From contig JAFRQP010000083.1 of NCBI GenBank assembly GCA_017428565.1, forward strand, positions 1 through 64,000: 64,000 bases of DNA. The letters run 5' to 3'. The DNA comes from Oscillospiraceae bacterium (GTDB taxonomy: Bacteria; Bacillota; Clostridia; Oscillospirales; Oscillospiraceae). The notes beneath the pieces are model-generated. The model ran no database searches. It was not told where the DNA came from and was given only the letters and a program-made list of their open reading frames with translations. Both the position numbers and the translations under genes were made by a program. Below are positions 25,011 through 33,477 of this stretch, piece by piece; the stretch's first letter is position 1; every line of letters begins with the position of its first letter.

Positions 25011-25342
25011 GATGGGGGCTTTAGCGACGAACAACCCCCGGTTCTACCGGGGGGAATTCAAATGCTTTAGCAAAAGTATCCTCCTGTGATAGAGTGGTAA
25101 AGCTTTGGCGACCGCATTACTGCATGAACAAAGAGAGTTTTAGCTAACAGAAAAAGAAAATGCAGGATTGAGAAATAACATCGCCCGTTTACTGGCTGCA
25201 GGGCATGAAATGCTATAGTAGTTATTCGATACCCTTTGAGGGGTAAAGCCTGTATTATGCCCTTTCAGGACGCATGCAAACCACCAGTTCACTGATTGTT
25301 ATGATTTTTCAAAATAGCAGTTTCACAAATACGAAAAAACAC
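25011..25342. other. Intergenic region with hairpin resembling an IS200/IS605 end
   Basis: No intact gene was found. The hairpin CCCCCGGTTCTACCGGGGG (25036-25054) lies near GCTTTAGC twice (25019-25026 and 25064-25071). Conserved hairpins of this kind bound IS200/IS605 and TnpB-type elements, but no transposase remains, so this is at most a relic. The short plus-strand peptide LTEKENAGLRNNIARLLAAG before a stop at about 25220 may be part of it. Confidence 0.35.
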
Positions 25343-25373
25343 TTGACTCTATAGCCGCAATAGACGCTACAGT
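25343..25373 (+). promoter_or_regulatory. MerR-type promoter of the deacylase/PLP operon
   Basis: TTGACT (25343-25348) and TACAGT (25368-25373) are separated by 19 bases, the overlong spacing that MerR activators correct. The spacer begins CTATAG, as in the promoter at 28767-28797. The start codon is only about 33 bases downstream. Confidence 0.7.
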
Positions 25374-25405
25374 AAATGCAACAAAGAACAGTTTAGGAGG
25401 TGTTT

Positions 25406-26365
25406 ATGAAAACTGGCGAAATATGCTTTGGCGATGTACGTGCAGAGGCAGGGAAAAAAGCAGAGGGCTATGCACCCGTCCTGGACACAGGCTACCGCAT
25501 GCCCATTACGGTAATTAACGGCGCCCATGAGGGACCGACGGTGTTAATCACCAGCGGTGTCCACGGCGGCGAATATCCCGGCATCCAAACAGCCATTGAG
25601 CTCTCCAGGGAGCTGGATCCTCAAAAGATCCATGGGCAGATCGTGCTCATCCATCCGATAAACCTGCACGCTTTCTATCAGCGCGTATCTTACTGCGTCC
25701 CGGAGGATGGGAAAAACATCAACCGCGTCTTCCCCGGGAAGCCTGACGGCACCCTGGCCGAACAGATCGCTTATGTGGTCTCCGAGCAGTTCCAGGCCCG
25801 CGCGGACTATCACCTGGACCTGCACGGCGGAGACCTGCACGAGCAGCTTCCCAGCTATGTTTACTATCCAAACGTGGAGGATCCCTACGTCGTCAATCGC
25901 TCCCGGGAGATCGCCGACATGCTGGAAGCTACCTTCCAGGTCAAAACCAAGAACTTCGGCGGCGCGGTGGGTTCCGCAGGATTGCGCCATCACATCCCTG
26001 CACTGCTGATCGAGCGCGGCGGACGCGGGCTCTGGAGCAGGGAAGAGGTGGAGGACTACAAGGCGAATATCCGCAACGTTCTGCGCTTTCTGCAGGTCTG
26101 CGAGGGTGAGGCGGTGCGCCCGGAGAAGCAGGCGATCACTGTGGTGGACGACGCCACGCTGGCTGCCTCCCGGAGCAGCGCTTGGTATCCCTGCGTCTCC
26201 CTGGGCGACGCCGTCAAAGAAGGGCAACAGATCGGCGAGCTGCGGGATCTTTTCGGCAATGTGCTGGAGACGATCCGGGCACCCTTCGACGGGCTTGTCA
26301 TTTACATGGTCGTATCGTTGGCTGTGGCGGAGGGCGATCCGCTGATCACCATCGGTATGATATAA
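25406..26365 (+). CDS. Succinylglutamate desuccinylase/aspartoacylase-family deacylase
   Basis: A 319-residue zinc-dependent carboxypeptidase-like enzyme of the AstE/AspA group. The zinc motif HxxE occurs as SGVHGGEYPG (His53, Glu56); later zinc and substrate residues lie in NINRVFPG and DYHLDLHGGD. The C-terminal third (from about residue 235) has the beta-rich domain with the pattern VSLGDAVKEGQQIGEL, similar to biotinyl-like lobes of bacterial AspA homologues. Such enzymes cleave the amide of N-acyl amino acids. It is the first gene behind the MerR-type promoter and precedes the PLP enzyme by 35 bases. AGGAGG precedes the start. Confidence 0.9.
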   Translation: MKTGEICFGDVRAEAGKKAEGYAPVLDTGYRMPITVINGAHEGPTVLITSGVHGGEYPGIQTAIELSRELDPQKIHGQIVLIHPINLHAFYQRVSYCVPEDGKNINRVFPGKPDGTLAEQIAYVVSEQFQARADYHLDLHGGDLHEQLPSYVYYPNVEDPYVVNRSREIADMLEATFQVKTKNFGGAVGSAGLRHHIPALLIERGGRGLWSREEVEDYKANIRNVLRFLQVCEGEAVRPEKQAITVVDDATLAASRSSAWYPCVSLGDAVKEGQQIGELRDLFGNVLETIRAPFDGLVIYMVVSLAVAEGDPLITIGMI

Positions 26366-26400
26366 AAACTGTGTTTCATTCTTTTAAGGAGGATCATTGC

Positions 26401-27600
26401 ATGGAAAAAAAGTACTCATCTGCGTCGGAGCTGCTCCATTGCGGAGATTCGGTCCAGACTCTGAAGGTTTCCACCGAGGCGATGCCCCTGTATGCGACTA
26501 CTGCGTTTACCTGGAAGACCCTGTCTGAGGCAGAGGCGACCTACCAGCGCGTAGAACAGGGCTATGATTACACCTATATCCGCACCTGCAACCCCAACCG
26601 TGATGCGCTTTCAGAAGTGCTCACCTTCCTGGAGCACGGCGAAAAGTCGCAGATATTCTCCTCAGGCATGGGCGCTATCAGCAGCACGCTGCTGACCCTG
26701 GTCCACCCGGGCGATCATATCATTTACTCCAACTGCTGCTACGGCGAGACTTTGGACATCATCCGGGAACTGCTAACCGGCTACGGTGTTGAGACCTCCT
26801 GCGTGGACTTCAACGACAACCAGAATATTCTGAACGCCGTGCGGCCCAACACCAAGATGATCTACACCGAGACCGTCGCCAACCCCGCCATCGGCCTGGC
26901 CGACATCCCCACCCTGGCGAAGATCGCCCATGAAAACGGCGCGCTGCTGGTGGTGGACAACACCTTCACCACGCCCATCGCGTACAAGCCCCTGGACCAC
27001 GGCGCGGACCTGGTCATCAACAGCCTGACCAAGTTCATCAATGGTCACAGCGACGCTATCGCAGGCTCCGTGACCGGGCCCAAAGATATGATCAACAAGA
27101 TCTATCATGTGGGCATGTTCCTGGGCACACCCAGCACGCCCATGGATTCCTGGCTGGTGCTGCGCGGCGTCAAGACCATTGAGCTCCGCCTGCCCAAGCA
27201 GATGGCCAATGCCGCCAAGCTGGCCGCGGCCTTGGAGAAGGATCCACACGTGGAAAAGGTCATGCATCCCAGTCTGGAAAGCCATCCCCGTCATAAGCTG
27301 GCTCTGGAGATGTTCGGCAGCAACGACCGGATGGGCGCCATGATGAGCATCGTTCTCCCTGAGGACGTGAAGAAGATGGATGATTTCATGTCCAGACTAC
27401 ATCTGTCTCATTACGCACCTACCCTGGGCGGGATCCGCACAACCTTCCAGAATCCCTGCACCTCGTCCCACCGCCACAATTCCGACGCCGAGCGCCGCGC
27501 CGCCGGCATCACCCCAGGCATGATCCGCATCTCTGTGGGCTGCGAGGACGCAGATGACCTGATTGCGGACTTCACTCAGGCGCTGAAAGCTTTCGACTGA
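26401..27600 (+). CDS. Cys/Met metabolism-type PLP-dependent enzyme
   Basis: A 399-residue fold-type I PLP enzyme of the cystathionine gamma-synthase/lyase family. PLP-binding features: SSGMGAISSTLLTL, VVDNTFTTP and INSLTKFINGHSD with the Schiff-base lysine Lys211. The cysteine that marks methionine gamma-lyase in LYGCT is replaced by NCCYGET. It could eliminate or replace a gamma- or beta-substituent of an amino acid released by the upstream deacylase; the sequence does not define which. GGAGG lies eight bases before the start. It ends before a terminator shared with the MerR gene. Confidence 0.93.
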   Translation: MEKKYSSASELLHCGDSVQTLKVSTEAMPLYATTAFTWKTLSEAEATYQRVEQGYDYTYIRTCNPNRDALSEVLTFLEHGEKSQIFSSGMGAISSTLLTLVHPGDHIIYSNCCYGETLDIIRELLTGYGVETSCVDFNDNQNILNAVRPNTKMIYTETVANPAIGLADIPTLAKIAHENGALLVVDNTFTTPIAYKPLDHGADLVINSLTKFINGHSDAIAGSVTGPKDMINKIYHVGMFLGTPSTPMDSWLVLRGVKTIELRLPKQMANAAKLAAALEKDPHVEKVMHPSLESHPRHKLALEMFGSNDRMGAMMSIVLPEDVKKMDDFMSRLHLSHYAPTLGGIRTTFQNPCTSSHRHNSDAERRAAGITPGMIRISVGCEDADDLIADFTQALKAFD

Positions 27601-27654
27601 TTCCTTTCTCTCTTTTCACTCCGCGTTTTTCGCACTCCTCTCATCACTCCAGCA

Positions 27655-27690
27655 CAAGAGGGAGGCCGGTTTGCCCCGGCCTCCCTCTTG
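27655..27690. terminator. Bidirectional terminator between PLP enzyme and MerR gene
   Basis: A 15-bp perfect stem CAAGAGGGAGGCCGG / CCGGCCTCCCTCTTG with a six-base loop lies between the convergent gene ends. Confidence 0.85.
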
Positions 27691-27735
27691 CGTCATGTTG
27701 AACTGCCATGATCCTGCGGGAAAGAGGAGGCGACC

Positions 27736-28554
27736 TCAGTCGCCCAGGTAGAACTGTACAATAAAAATGGAATCGTCGAAGTCTGAGATACTGGTCTCGA
27801 TTTCCTCAGCGATGGCAAGCCTGGGCGCGGGGCGGTTCCGGAAAATCTCCCGCACCAGGGAGGGATCCCAGATGCCGCGGCGGAGTTTGGACTGGGTACA
27901 GAGATACTCACCAGCTGGAAGGGTCAGCACATTCTTGTGATTGACCTCAGGCTTGGTGGAAAGAAGCATCCCACAGCCGGTAGGGGAATAGTCTATCCTG
28001 CAGAAATCCTCGAAATCAATGGGAAAGACAAATTGAAACTGGCAGGGGAGCGTTCTGTATTCGGGCAGGTTTTTCATTCGGAGAAGGCGGCGGTATATCT
28101 GGTTTGTGGTCTCGCCCTTTTTGCCGGACTCCAACAGAACATAGCGTTCTTCAAAGTACTGGCGCATGGGGATGTCGGGATAGTCCGTGGAGATCGGGTG
28201 GAAGGAATCGCAATAGGAACTGATTTCCCGCAGCAGAGTATCATAGGTGTCCCGCTTTTCCCGGATGATCAGCTTTTGCCGTTCCAGACAATCCTTCAGG
28301 TAGCCAGTGCCCCCGTTTTTATAGACCGCCTGGATCTCCTCCAGGGAAAAGCCGAAGCGCTGCAGGTACTTTACCCGGTCGATGAGCTGAAATTGCTCCG
28401 GCAGATAATAACGGTATCCGGAGGAGTCGCTGATATAGGCGGGTGAGACCAGACCCATCTTGCTGTAATAGCGGAGCGTCTGCACAGATACGCCGCAGAT
28501 CTCGGCGGTCTCACCAATGGAGTAATACTGCTTTTCGTTGAAGTTCTTCATCAT
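27736..28554 (-). CDS. MerR-family regulator with effector-binding C-terminus
   Basis: A 272-residue MerR regulator. The winged helix reads YYSIGETAEICGVSVQTLRYYSKMGLVSPAY, of which YYSIGETAEICGVSV and TLRYYSKMGL are the recognition parts, then a coiled-coil dimerisation helix (residues about 80-125), then a GyrI/BmrR-like effector domain of about 140 residues. The effector domain suggests a small organic inducer rather than a metal. It sits between two transcription units whose promoters share TTGACT, CTATAG and a 19-bp spacer. These are textbook MerR targets, so it very likely activates both. Two adjacent ATG codons could serve as start. Confidence 0.93.
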   Translation of the reverse strand: MMKNFNEKQYYSIGETAEICGVSVQTLRYYSKMGLVSPAYISDSSGYRYYLPEQFQLIDRVKYLQRFGFSLEEIQAVYKNGGTGYLKDCLERQKLIIREKRDTYDTLLREISSYCDSFHPISTDYPDIPMRQYFEERYVLLESGKKGETTNQIYRRLLRMKNLPEYRTLPCQFQFVFPIDFEDFCRIDYSPTGCGMLLSTKPEVNHKNVLTLPAGEYLCTQSKLRRGIWDPSLVREIFRNRPAPRLAIAEEIETSISDFDDSIFIVQFYLGD

Positions 28555-28766
28555 GCTCCCCCCGGAATCAACTATCTATCGCAGCAGGAACAATAGCTGG
28601 CTGCCGACTTTATTATCTCATTATATCAAAGATCCGAAAAACATGCAAGCCGAAGGGAAGCACACCGGAGTTGTTTTCGCAGAGTCGGGGAAAATACGGG
28701 CATATCCCCTAAATTTTTGTGCTCATTTTTGGTGATTTTTTTCGACAATAATCAATAAATCCTCGC
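28555..28766. other. Upstream region of the MerR gene
   Basis: No gene is visible in the 212 bases between the MerR start and the promoter at 28767. It must hold the MerR promoter on the minus strand, which I could not define clearly. Confidence 0.5.
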
Positions 28767-28797
28767 TTGACTCTATAGTTGCTACAGACAGTATAAT
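28767..28797 (+). promoter_or_regulatory. MerR-type promoter of the NhaC/LarA-like operon
   Basis: TTGACT (28767-28772) and a consensus TATAAT (28792-28797) are 19 bases apart. The spacer carries the inverted repeat CTATAG-TTG-CTACAG, a MerR operator. TTGACTCTATAG is identical to the promoter at 25343. Confidence 0.85.
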
Positions 28798-29102
28798 GCA
28801 TTTGAATAAACACTGAAGGGCAAATGAAGCATTTTCCGGCATTTCTGCCAAAACGGCCGTCCTCTTCGGCGGCGCTGAAACAGGGAGCAAGGGAGATCCT
28901 TTCCTTGCAGGAAAAGGCAAGCCGGCCGATTGCCTTTACCGGCAAGGGATCCGTCTCCGTTGAACAATACACAGCAGCCTTCGCAATCCGTATCCAAAAC
29001 AAGCATGGAGAAAAGAAAAGGGCCGGCGGGAAAGGAACGAGGCGCCCGCATACGGTGCATTCGGCAACTATTTCAGCCTGCTCTGGAAAGGGAATGAGGA
29101 AA
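28798..29102 (+). other. Long leader of the NhaC/LarA-like operon
   Basis: About 300 bases separate the promoter from the likely antiporter start. The frame is open throughout (from an ATG at 28824) but the encoded text is proline-, lysine- and serine-rich, unlike an NhaC N-terminus, so I treat it as untranslated leader. Inverted segments such as GGCAAGCCGGC and TTGCCTTTACCGGC (28916-28950) suggest RNA structure. Confidence 0.5.
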
Positions 29103-30584
29103 ATGTTCAAATTCAAGAAAGCTGAAAAACGCGCGCCAACCTTTATTGAGTCCATCCTGACGGTCGGCGTTCTGGTCGTCCTCATCGCGCTCGGCTTCCT
29201 GGTGTTCAACTGGCCTGTGGCCATGATGATGATCGCGGCTGCGATTTTTGCCGCCCTCATGGCCATGCGCTGCGGCTACACCTGGAAAGAGCTGGAGAAG
29301 GCGATCAGCACAAAATTCGCATCCATCAACTCCATCATACTGATCCTCTTTTTCCTCGGCGCGGTGGTGGCGTCCTTCGTATACAGCGGCACCATCCCCT
29401 ACATCGTATCCATCGCCATCAAGATCCTGAACCCGAAGCTGCTCTACGTGGTGACCTTCCTGGCCTGCGCGCTGATGTCCTCCGCCACCGGCGGCTCCTG
29501 GTCCACGGCGGCTACGATGGGCATGGCGATGTTCGGCGTGGCCGTGGGCATGAACGCCAACCTGACCGTCACGGCGGCCGCCGCGATCTGCGGCTCCTTC
29601 TTCGGCGACAAGATGTCCCCGATCTCCGAGACCACCAACCTGGCTCCGCTGTGCGCCGGCTCCAACCTGTATGAGCACATCGGCTCCATGCTTTGGACTA
29701 CCGTTCCCACTGCGGTGGTCTGCATCGTGGTCTACCTGCTCTACGGCACCAGCATGACCGGCGGCGAGACGCCCGAGACCGCCGTCAAGATGCTGGAGAG
29801 CCTGAACAGCATGTTCAAGTTCAATATCATCCTGCTGATTCCCTTCGTGATCATCATCGTCGCAGCCATCGTCAAGGCGCCGGCGCTGCCCACCATGGTT
29901 CTGGCCACCATCAGCGCGCTGCTTCTCGGCGCCTGGTACCAGGGCTTCTCCTTCGCGGACGGCCTGAACGCCTGCCTCGGCGGCTGCACGCCCGCCTCCC
30001 TGGGCATCAGCGATACTTCCGGGTATGCGCCTGAGGCCGTCAGCCTGGTGACGAAGGGCGGCATGAAGGGCATGGCCGGCACCATCATCACCGTGTTCTC
30101 CGGCTACGTCTTCGCGTCCATCGTCAGCCACGTGGGCTTCATGCAGAAGGCGGTGTCGCCGATCCTGAAGATCTGCCGCAAGAACCGCTTCACCCTGGTG
30201 CTCGGCACCCTGGTCACGGACGGTGCCCTGATGGCGCTGGGCGGATCCTCTTATCCCGCCCACATCATCTCTGGCGAGATGTTCCGCAAGGAGTATGCCG
30301 AGATGGGCATCGACGCCCGCGTCCTCTCCCGTACGATGGAGGACTTCGGCACCGTCGGCAGCCCGCTGATCCCCTGGACCGGCTCCGGCGCGTACATGGC
30401 GGGCCTCTTCGGCATTGCGGCCTACGGCGCCGGCGGCTTTGCGCCGCTGGCCATTCAGTGCTGGCTGACCTCGATCGTGGCCCTGATCCTGGCCGCCACC
30501 GGCATCGGCATGTATCCCATGTCCGAGGAGAAGAAGAAGGAGGTCCTCGAGGCTCTGGAGAAGGAGAATTCCACAGAGCAGTAA
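29103..30584 (+). CDS. NhaC-family Na+/H+ (or substrate/cation) antiporter
   Basis: A 493-residue membrane protein with about 12 segments of the NhaC family, whose members exchange Na+ for H+ or for organic acids such as malate and lactate (MleN type). Family text includes FMALMSSATGGSWSTAATMG (here ACALMSSATGGSWSTAATMG) and SFFGDKMSPISETTNLAPL. The start is ambiguous: ATG at 29103 has GAGGA two bases away, and ATG at 29094 is also possible. It is the first gene of the second MerR-type unit, so it most likely brings in or exports a metabolite of this pathway. Confidence 0.88.
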   Translation: MFKFKKAEKRAPTFIESILTVGVLVVLIALGFLVFNWPVAMMMIAAAIFAALMAMRCGYTWKELEKAISTKFASINSIILILFFLGAVVASFVYSGTIPYIVSIAIKILNPKLLYVVTFLACALMSSATGGSWSTAATMGMAMFGVAVGMNANLTVTAAAAICGSFFGDKMSPISETTNLAPLCAGSNLYEHIGSMLWTTVPTAVVCIVVYLLYGTSMTGGETPETAVKMLESLNSMFKFNIILLIPFVIIIVAAIVKAPALPTMVLATISALLLGAWYQGFSFADGLNACLGGCTPASLGISDTSGYAPEAVSLVTKGGMKGMAGTIITVFSGYVFASIVSHVGFMQKAVSPILKICRKNRFTLVLGTLVTDGALMALGGSSYPAHIISGEMFRKEYAEMGIDARVLSRTMEDFGTVGSPLIPWTGSGAYMAGLFGIAAYGAGGFAPLAIQCWLTSIVALILAATGIGMYPMSEEKKKEVLEALEKENSTEQ

Positions 30585-30617
30585 ACGAAATCCATTGAGA
30601 CAGAAAGGCGGAACGAT

Positions 30618-31007
30618 ATGAGATTGATGCACACCAGATTTCCGGACTTCATCGCCAAGATGAAGGCTGCCGCAAGGCTGAACCGTCCGGATACAGAGGT
30701 CACGATCGAGGGCATGGAGAACATCAAGACCGGCAAGGTCGCCTCCCTGCGCGTTGGCAGAGTGGAATGCGACCTGGTGGACCTGACCTCCGATCCCGAG
30801 ATCAAGAAGGTTCAGATCATCGTGGTTCCCAGGATGCCGGAGACTGCCCACACGGTCATCATGAAGGGCATCCGGGAGGACGGAACGGCGAAACGGGCCA
30901 TTTTGGAAAACATCATTCTGACGACGCCGGCGGCGGAGTGCGAGCTGTACGACGTGGACGAAGTCATTGATCGCCGCACGCCCTTCCGTGTGGCGGAGCC
31001 GAAATAG
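30618..31007 (+). CDS. Conserved-looking protein of unknown function (operon gene 2)
   Basis: A 129-residue soluble protein that I do not recognise. It alternates beta-strands and short helices (ASLRVGRVECDLVDLTSD, VQIIVVPRMPETAHTVIMKG) and ends in a basic tail. There is no signal peptide or membrane segment and only one cysteine. It follows the antiporter by 33 bases and precedes the 342-residue protein by 37 bases, so the pair may form one enzyme or complex. AAAGGCGG lies before the start. Confidence 0.75.
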   Translation: MRLMHTRFPDFIAKMKAAARLNRPDTEVTIEGMENIKTGKVASLRVGRVECDLVDLTSDPEIKKVQIIVVPRMPETAHTVIMKGIREDGTAKRAILENIILTTPAAECELYDVDEVIDRRTPFRVAEPK

Positions 31008-31044
31008 GCCGGATCAGAACGGAATGGCGAAAGAGGATGAAAAA

Positions 31045-32073
31045 ATGGCTGAACTGAAGTATAAGGTGATCCCCAAGGGAGCGGCAGAAGGGCGTATCCC
31101 CATTAATCTCATTTATATCGACAAGGCGGACGTGGCCAAGGCCGGGATCCTGATGAAAGAGGCGTGCACCATCGTCGCGAAGGATTTTCACGACGCGGCC
31201 TCCATCGACGTGATCGACACCAGCGCGATCACCGTCACCAGCGACGGCATCGTGGCCGACTGCGCCGTGGTCGCCTTCGCCTCGGTGGACAACGGCAAGA
31301 TCGACCGGGAATTCGGCTTCATCGGCGTGTCCGAGATCCCCTATACCCGCAAGCTGATCGAGGAGGAGCCTCACATGCGGCAATGGGATCTGCTGCACAG
31401 CGGAAAGCGGCTGTACCGCGGTCCCTCCTATGAGGACATGATCCCCCGCGCCGCCTTCAACGAGACCCAGACCTACACCGGCCGCATCGCCAACAACAAC
31501 ACGGGCTCCGAGGTCATGGACGTGATCGACATGACCGAGATCCTGACGCCCATTTTCGGCCTGCAGGAGATCATGCAGGACGGCGAGGTCACCATCGGCG
31601 TCGCCGGTCCGGAGATCTCCGTCGGCATCGGCATGGTGGTGCGGGAGCGGCAGGGACGGATCTTCAACTGGGCCTACGGCGCCGGCAAGACGGCCCACGC
31701 CTCCGGCGTGTTTGCCAAAACCGTCAAGAGCGACTACCCGGCCATCATGGCGCCCAAGCCGGTGCTGGCGAAGAAGATCCTGGAGGCCCTGGACATCGAC
31801 ATGGTTCCCGGACGGGACATCGCCTGTTCGCCGGCGATCCTGTGCGTGGCGAAGGCGGGCGGCTATCCCATCGACCTGGAAAACATCGAGGACAAGGCCT
31901 GGGTGGAGCTGGAGAGCATCGGCATCGACAGAGCGTTTCTGGAGGCCGAGACCCAGCCCATTAGCAGGGAGCAGATCCTGGCCGACGCTGACCGGATCAT
32001 TCCCGGCATCGTGGACCCCAAGACCTTCAAGGTCGCGGACATCTCGGAGATCCGTTACGCCCATTACGCGTGA
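31045..32073 (+). CDS. Unknown enzyme-like protein (operon gene 3)
   Basis: A 342-residue soluble protein with no family I can name. It has a strongly conserved-looking centre, GVAGPEISVGIGMVVRERQG then FNWAYGAGKTAHASGVFAK, and later DIDMVPGRDIACSPAILCVA, which look like active-site loops. GAGKT resembles a nucleotide loop, but the surrounding fold does not fit a P-loop ATPase. The chosen ATG follows AGAGG; an earlier in-frame ATG at 31024 is possible. A hairpin right after its stop separates it from the LarA-like gene. It probably acts with the 129-residue protein upstream. Confidence 0.8.
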   Translation: MAELKYKVIPKGAAEGRIPINLIYIDKADVAKAGILMKEACTIVAKDFHDAASIDVIDTSAITVTSDGIVADCAVVAFASVDNGKIDREFGFIGVSEIPYTRKLIEEEPHMRQWDLLHSGKRLYRGPSYEDMIPRAAFNETQTYTGRIANNNTGSEVMDVIDMTEILTPIFGLQEIMQDGEVTIGVAGPEISVGIGMVVRERQGRIFNWAYGAGKTAHASGVFAKTVKSDYPAIMAPKPVLAKKILEALDIDMVPGRDIACSPAILCVAKAGGYPIDLENIEDKAWVELESIGIDRAFLEAETQPISREQILADADRIIPGIVDPKTFKVADISEIRYAHYA

Positions 32074-32094
32074 TCCGAAGCAGAAACAAAGACG

Positions 32095-32127
32095 TCTCCC
32101 GTGCAGACTCCTGTTCTGCACGGGAGA
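32095..32127 (+). other. Intercistronic hairpin in the LarA-like operon
   Basis: A perfect 12-bp stem TCTCCCGTGCAG / CTGCACGGGAGA with a nine-base loop, starting 22 bases after one stop and ending six bases before an ATG. No T run follows, so it is probably an RNA-processing or stability element, not a terminator. It would hide the GGGAG that could serve the ATG at 32133. Confidence 0.75.
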
Positions 32128-32147
32128 TTCCTATGGAGGTAAAAAGG

Positions 32148-33437
32148 ATGCAGGAGCTTACCAAATTTTTGTCCGGGGTCCCGCTTCCGGATTTCGTCCG
32201 GGTGCGGCAGCGTTTTTCCCGGGAGGAGCTGAGCCCGGAGCAGATCGAGGAAAAGCTGATTCGGGAATTTCAGGCGCTCCGGCCCGTCAGCCCCGGGCAG
32301 CGGATCTGCATCACCTGCGGCAGCCGGGGCATCGCCAACATGCCCCTGGTCACGCGGCTTCTGGTCGAGCAGGTCCGTGCCGCCGGCGCCGAGCCCTTCC
32401 TGGTTACGGCCATGGGCAGCCACGGCGGCGCCTCTGCGGAGGGGCAGCTTCAGATGCTGCGTAGTCTGGGTATTTCCGAGGAGAGCATGGGCTGCCCGAT
32501 CCTTTCCTCTATGGAGACGGTAAAACTCACCGAGATCGAGGGTCTTCCGGTGTATATGGACCGCTTCGCGGAGGAGGCAGACGGCATTATTGTGCTGAAC
32601 CGGGTCAAAATGCACACATCTTTCCGGGGAGACTATGAGAGCGGCCTTCTGAAAATGCTCTCCGTCGGCTTGGGTAAGCAGCGGGGTGCGGACTTGGTCC
32701 ACGCCGGCGGAGAAGACGATATGGCGCGGCGGATTCGTTTGATCGGAGGCGCGGCGCTTCATGCGGCCCCGGTGGTGCTTGGCGTGGCACTTCTGGAAAA
32801 CGCCTTTGAAAAGACATTCGCCCTGGAACTGCTCCCCCCTGATCAGATCGAGGCACAGGAGCCTGCGCTGCTCAAGCGGGCCAAAGAGCGCATGGCGCAG
32901 ATCTATTTCCCAGACTGCGATATCCTAGTGGTGCACAGCATCGGAAAGAATTACAGCGGCGCCGGTGCGGATCCCAATATAGTGGGGCGTTGTGCAAATC
33001 CCAAGCTGAAGTCCGGTGTACGCTGCAAACGGATGGCCTTTTTTGATCTGAGCGATGAGTCCCACGGTAACGCTACGGGCATTGGCCGGGCGGACATCGT
33101 CTCTCGCAGGCTATATGAAAAAATGGAGTTCAACGAGACCTACTACAATTTCATCACCTGCAACACGCCGGATACCTTTAAGATCCCCGTGGTTCTGGAC
33201 AGTGACCGGACGGTTCTGCAGGGCTGCATTCAGACCTGCGTTGGCATTGACCGGGACCGCCCCCGTATCCTCATGATGGACAACTCCCTGGAGACGGAGT
33301 ATCTTCTAATCTCCGAGGCTATGCTGCCGGAGGCGGAGAAGCTCGAGAACGTTGAGATCGTTAGCAATGCCTTTCCCCTCGTTTTCGACGCGGAGGGCAC
33401 ACTTCTCACCCCGATAAAGCCTGTGCTTGCAATTTAG
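32148..33437 (+). CDS. LarA-like (nickel-pincer nucleotide) racemase/epimerase
   Basis: A 429-residue protein of the lactate-racemase-like (DUF2088/Lar_N) superfamily. Conserved text: RICITCGSRGIANMPLVTRL, FLVTAMGSHGGASAEGQ, EADGIIVLNRVKMHTSFRGD then YESGLLKMLSVGLGKQ. These regions hold the histidines and lysine that in LarA carry the nickel-pincer cofactor and substrate. The sequence resembles a LarA homologue group of clostridia rather than true lactate racemase. It would invert or isomerise a 2-hydroxy acid. The start at 32148 has GGAGG eight bases upstream; the ATG at 32133 is possible. NadD in the same operon makes the cofactor precursor. larB, larC and larE are not in this window. Confidence 0.82.
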   Translation: MQELTKFLSGVPLPDFVRVRQRFSREELSPEQIEEKLIREFQALRPVSPGQRICITCGSRGIANMPLVTRLLVEQVRAAGAEPFLVTAMGSHGGASAEGQLQMLRSLGISEESMGCPILSSMETVKLTEIEGLPVYMDRFAEEADGIIVLNRVKMHTSFRGDYESGLLKMLSVGLGKQRGADLVHAGGEDDMARRIRLIGGAALHAAPVVLGVALLENAFEKTFALELLPPDQIEAQEPALLKRAKERMAQIYFPDCDILVVHSIGKNYSGAGADPNIVGRCANPKLKSGVRCKRMAFFDLSDESHGNATGIGRADIVSRRLYEKMEFNETYYNFITCNTPDTFKIPVVLDSDRTVLQGCIQTCVGIDRDRPRILMMDNSLETEYLLISEAMLPEAEKLENVEIVSNAFPLVFDAEGTLLTPIKPVLAI

Positions 33438-33477
33438 GTGTTTTTTCGGTATTCTGAAGAAAAGGAAGGTGTGGTCC

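Noticed and set aside
26401-27600. Assignment of the PLP enzyme as methionine gamma-lyase
   Set aside because: The diagnostic LYGCT cysteine is absent (NCCYGET), unlike the enzyme at 51130, so only the broader family is called.
28824-29102. N-terminal extension of the NhaC-family protein
   Set aside because: The text is rich in Pro, Ser and Lys and unlike any NhaC N-terminus; ATG near 29103 fits the family length.
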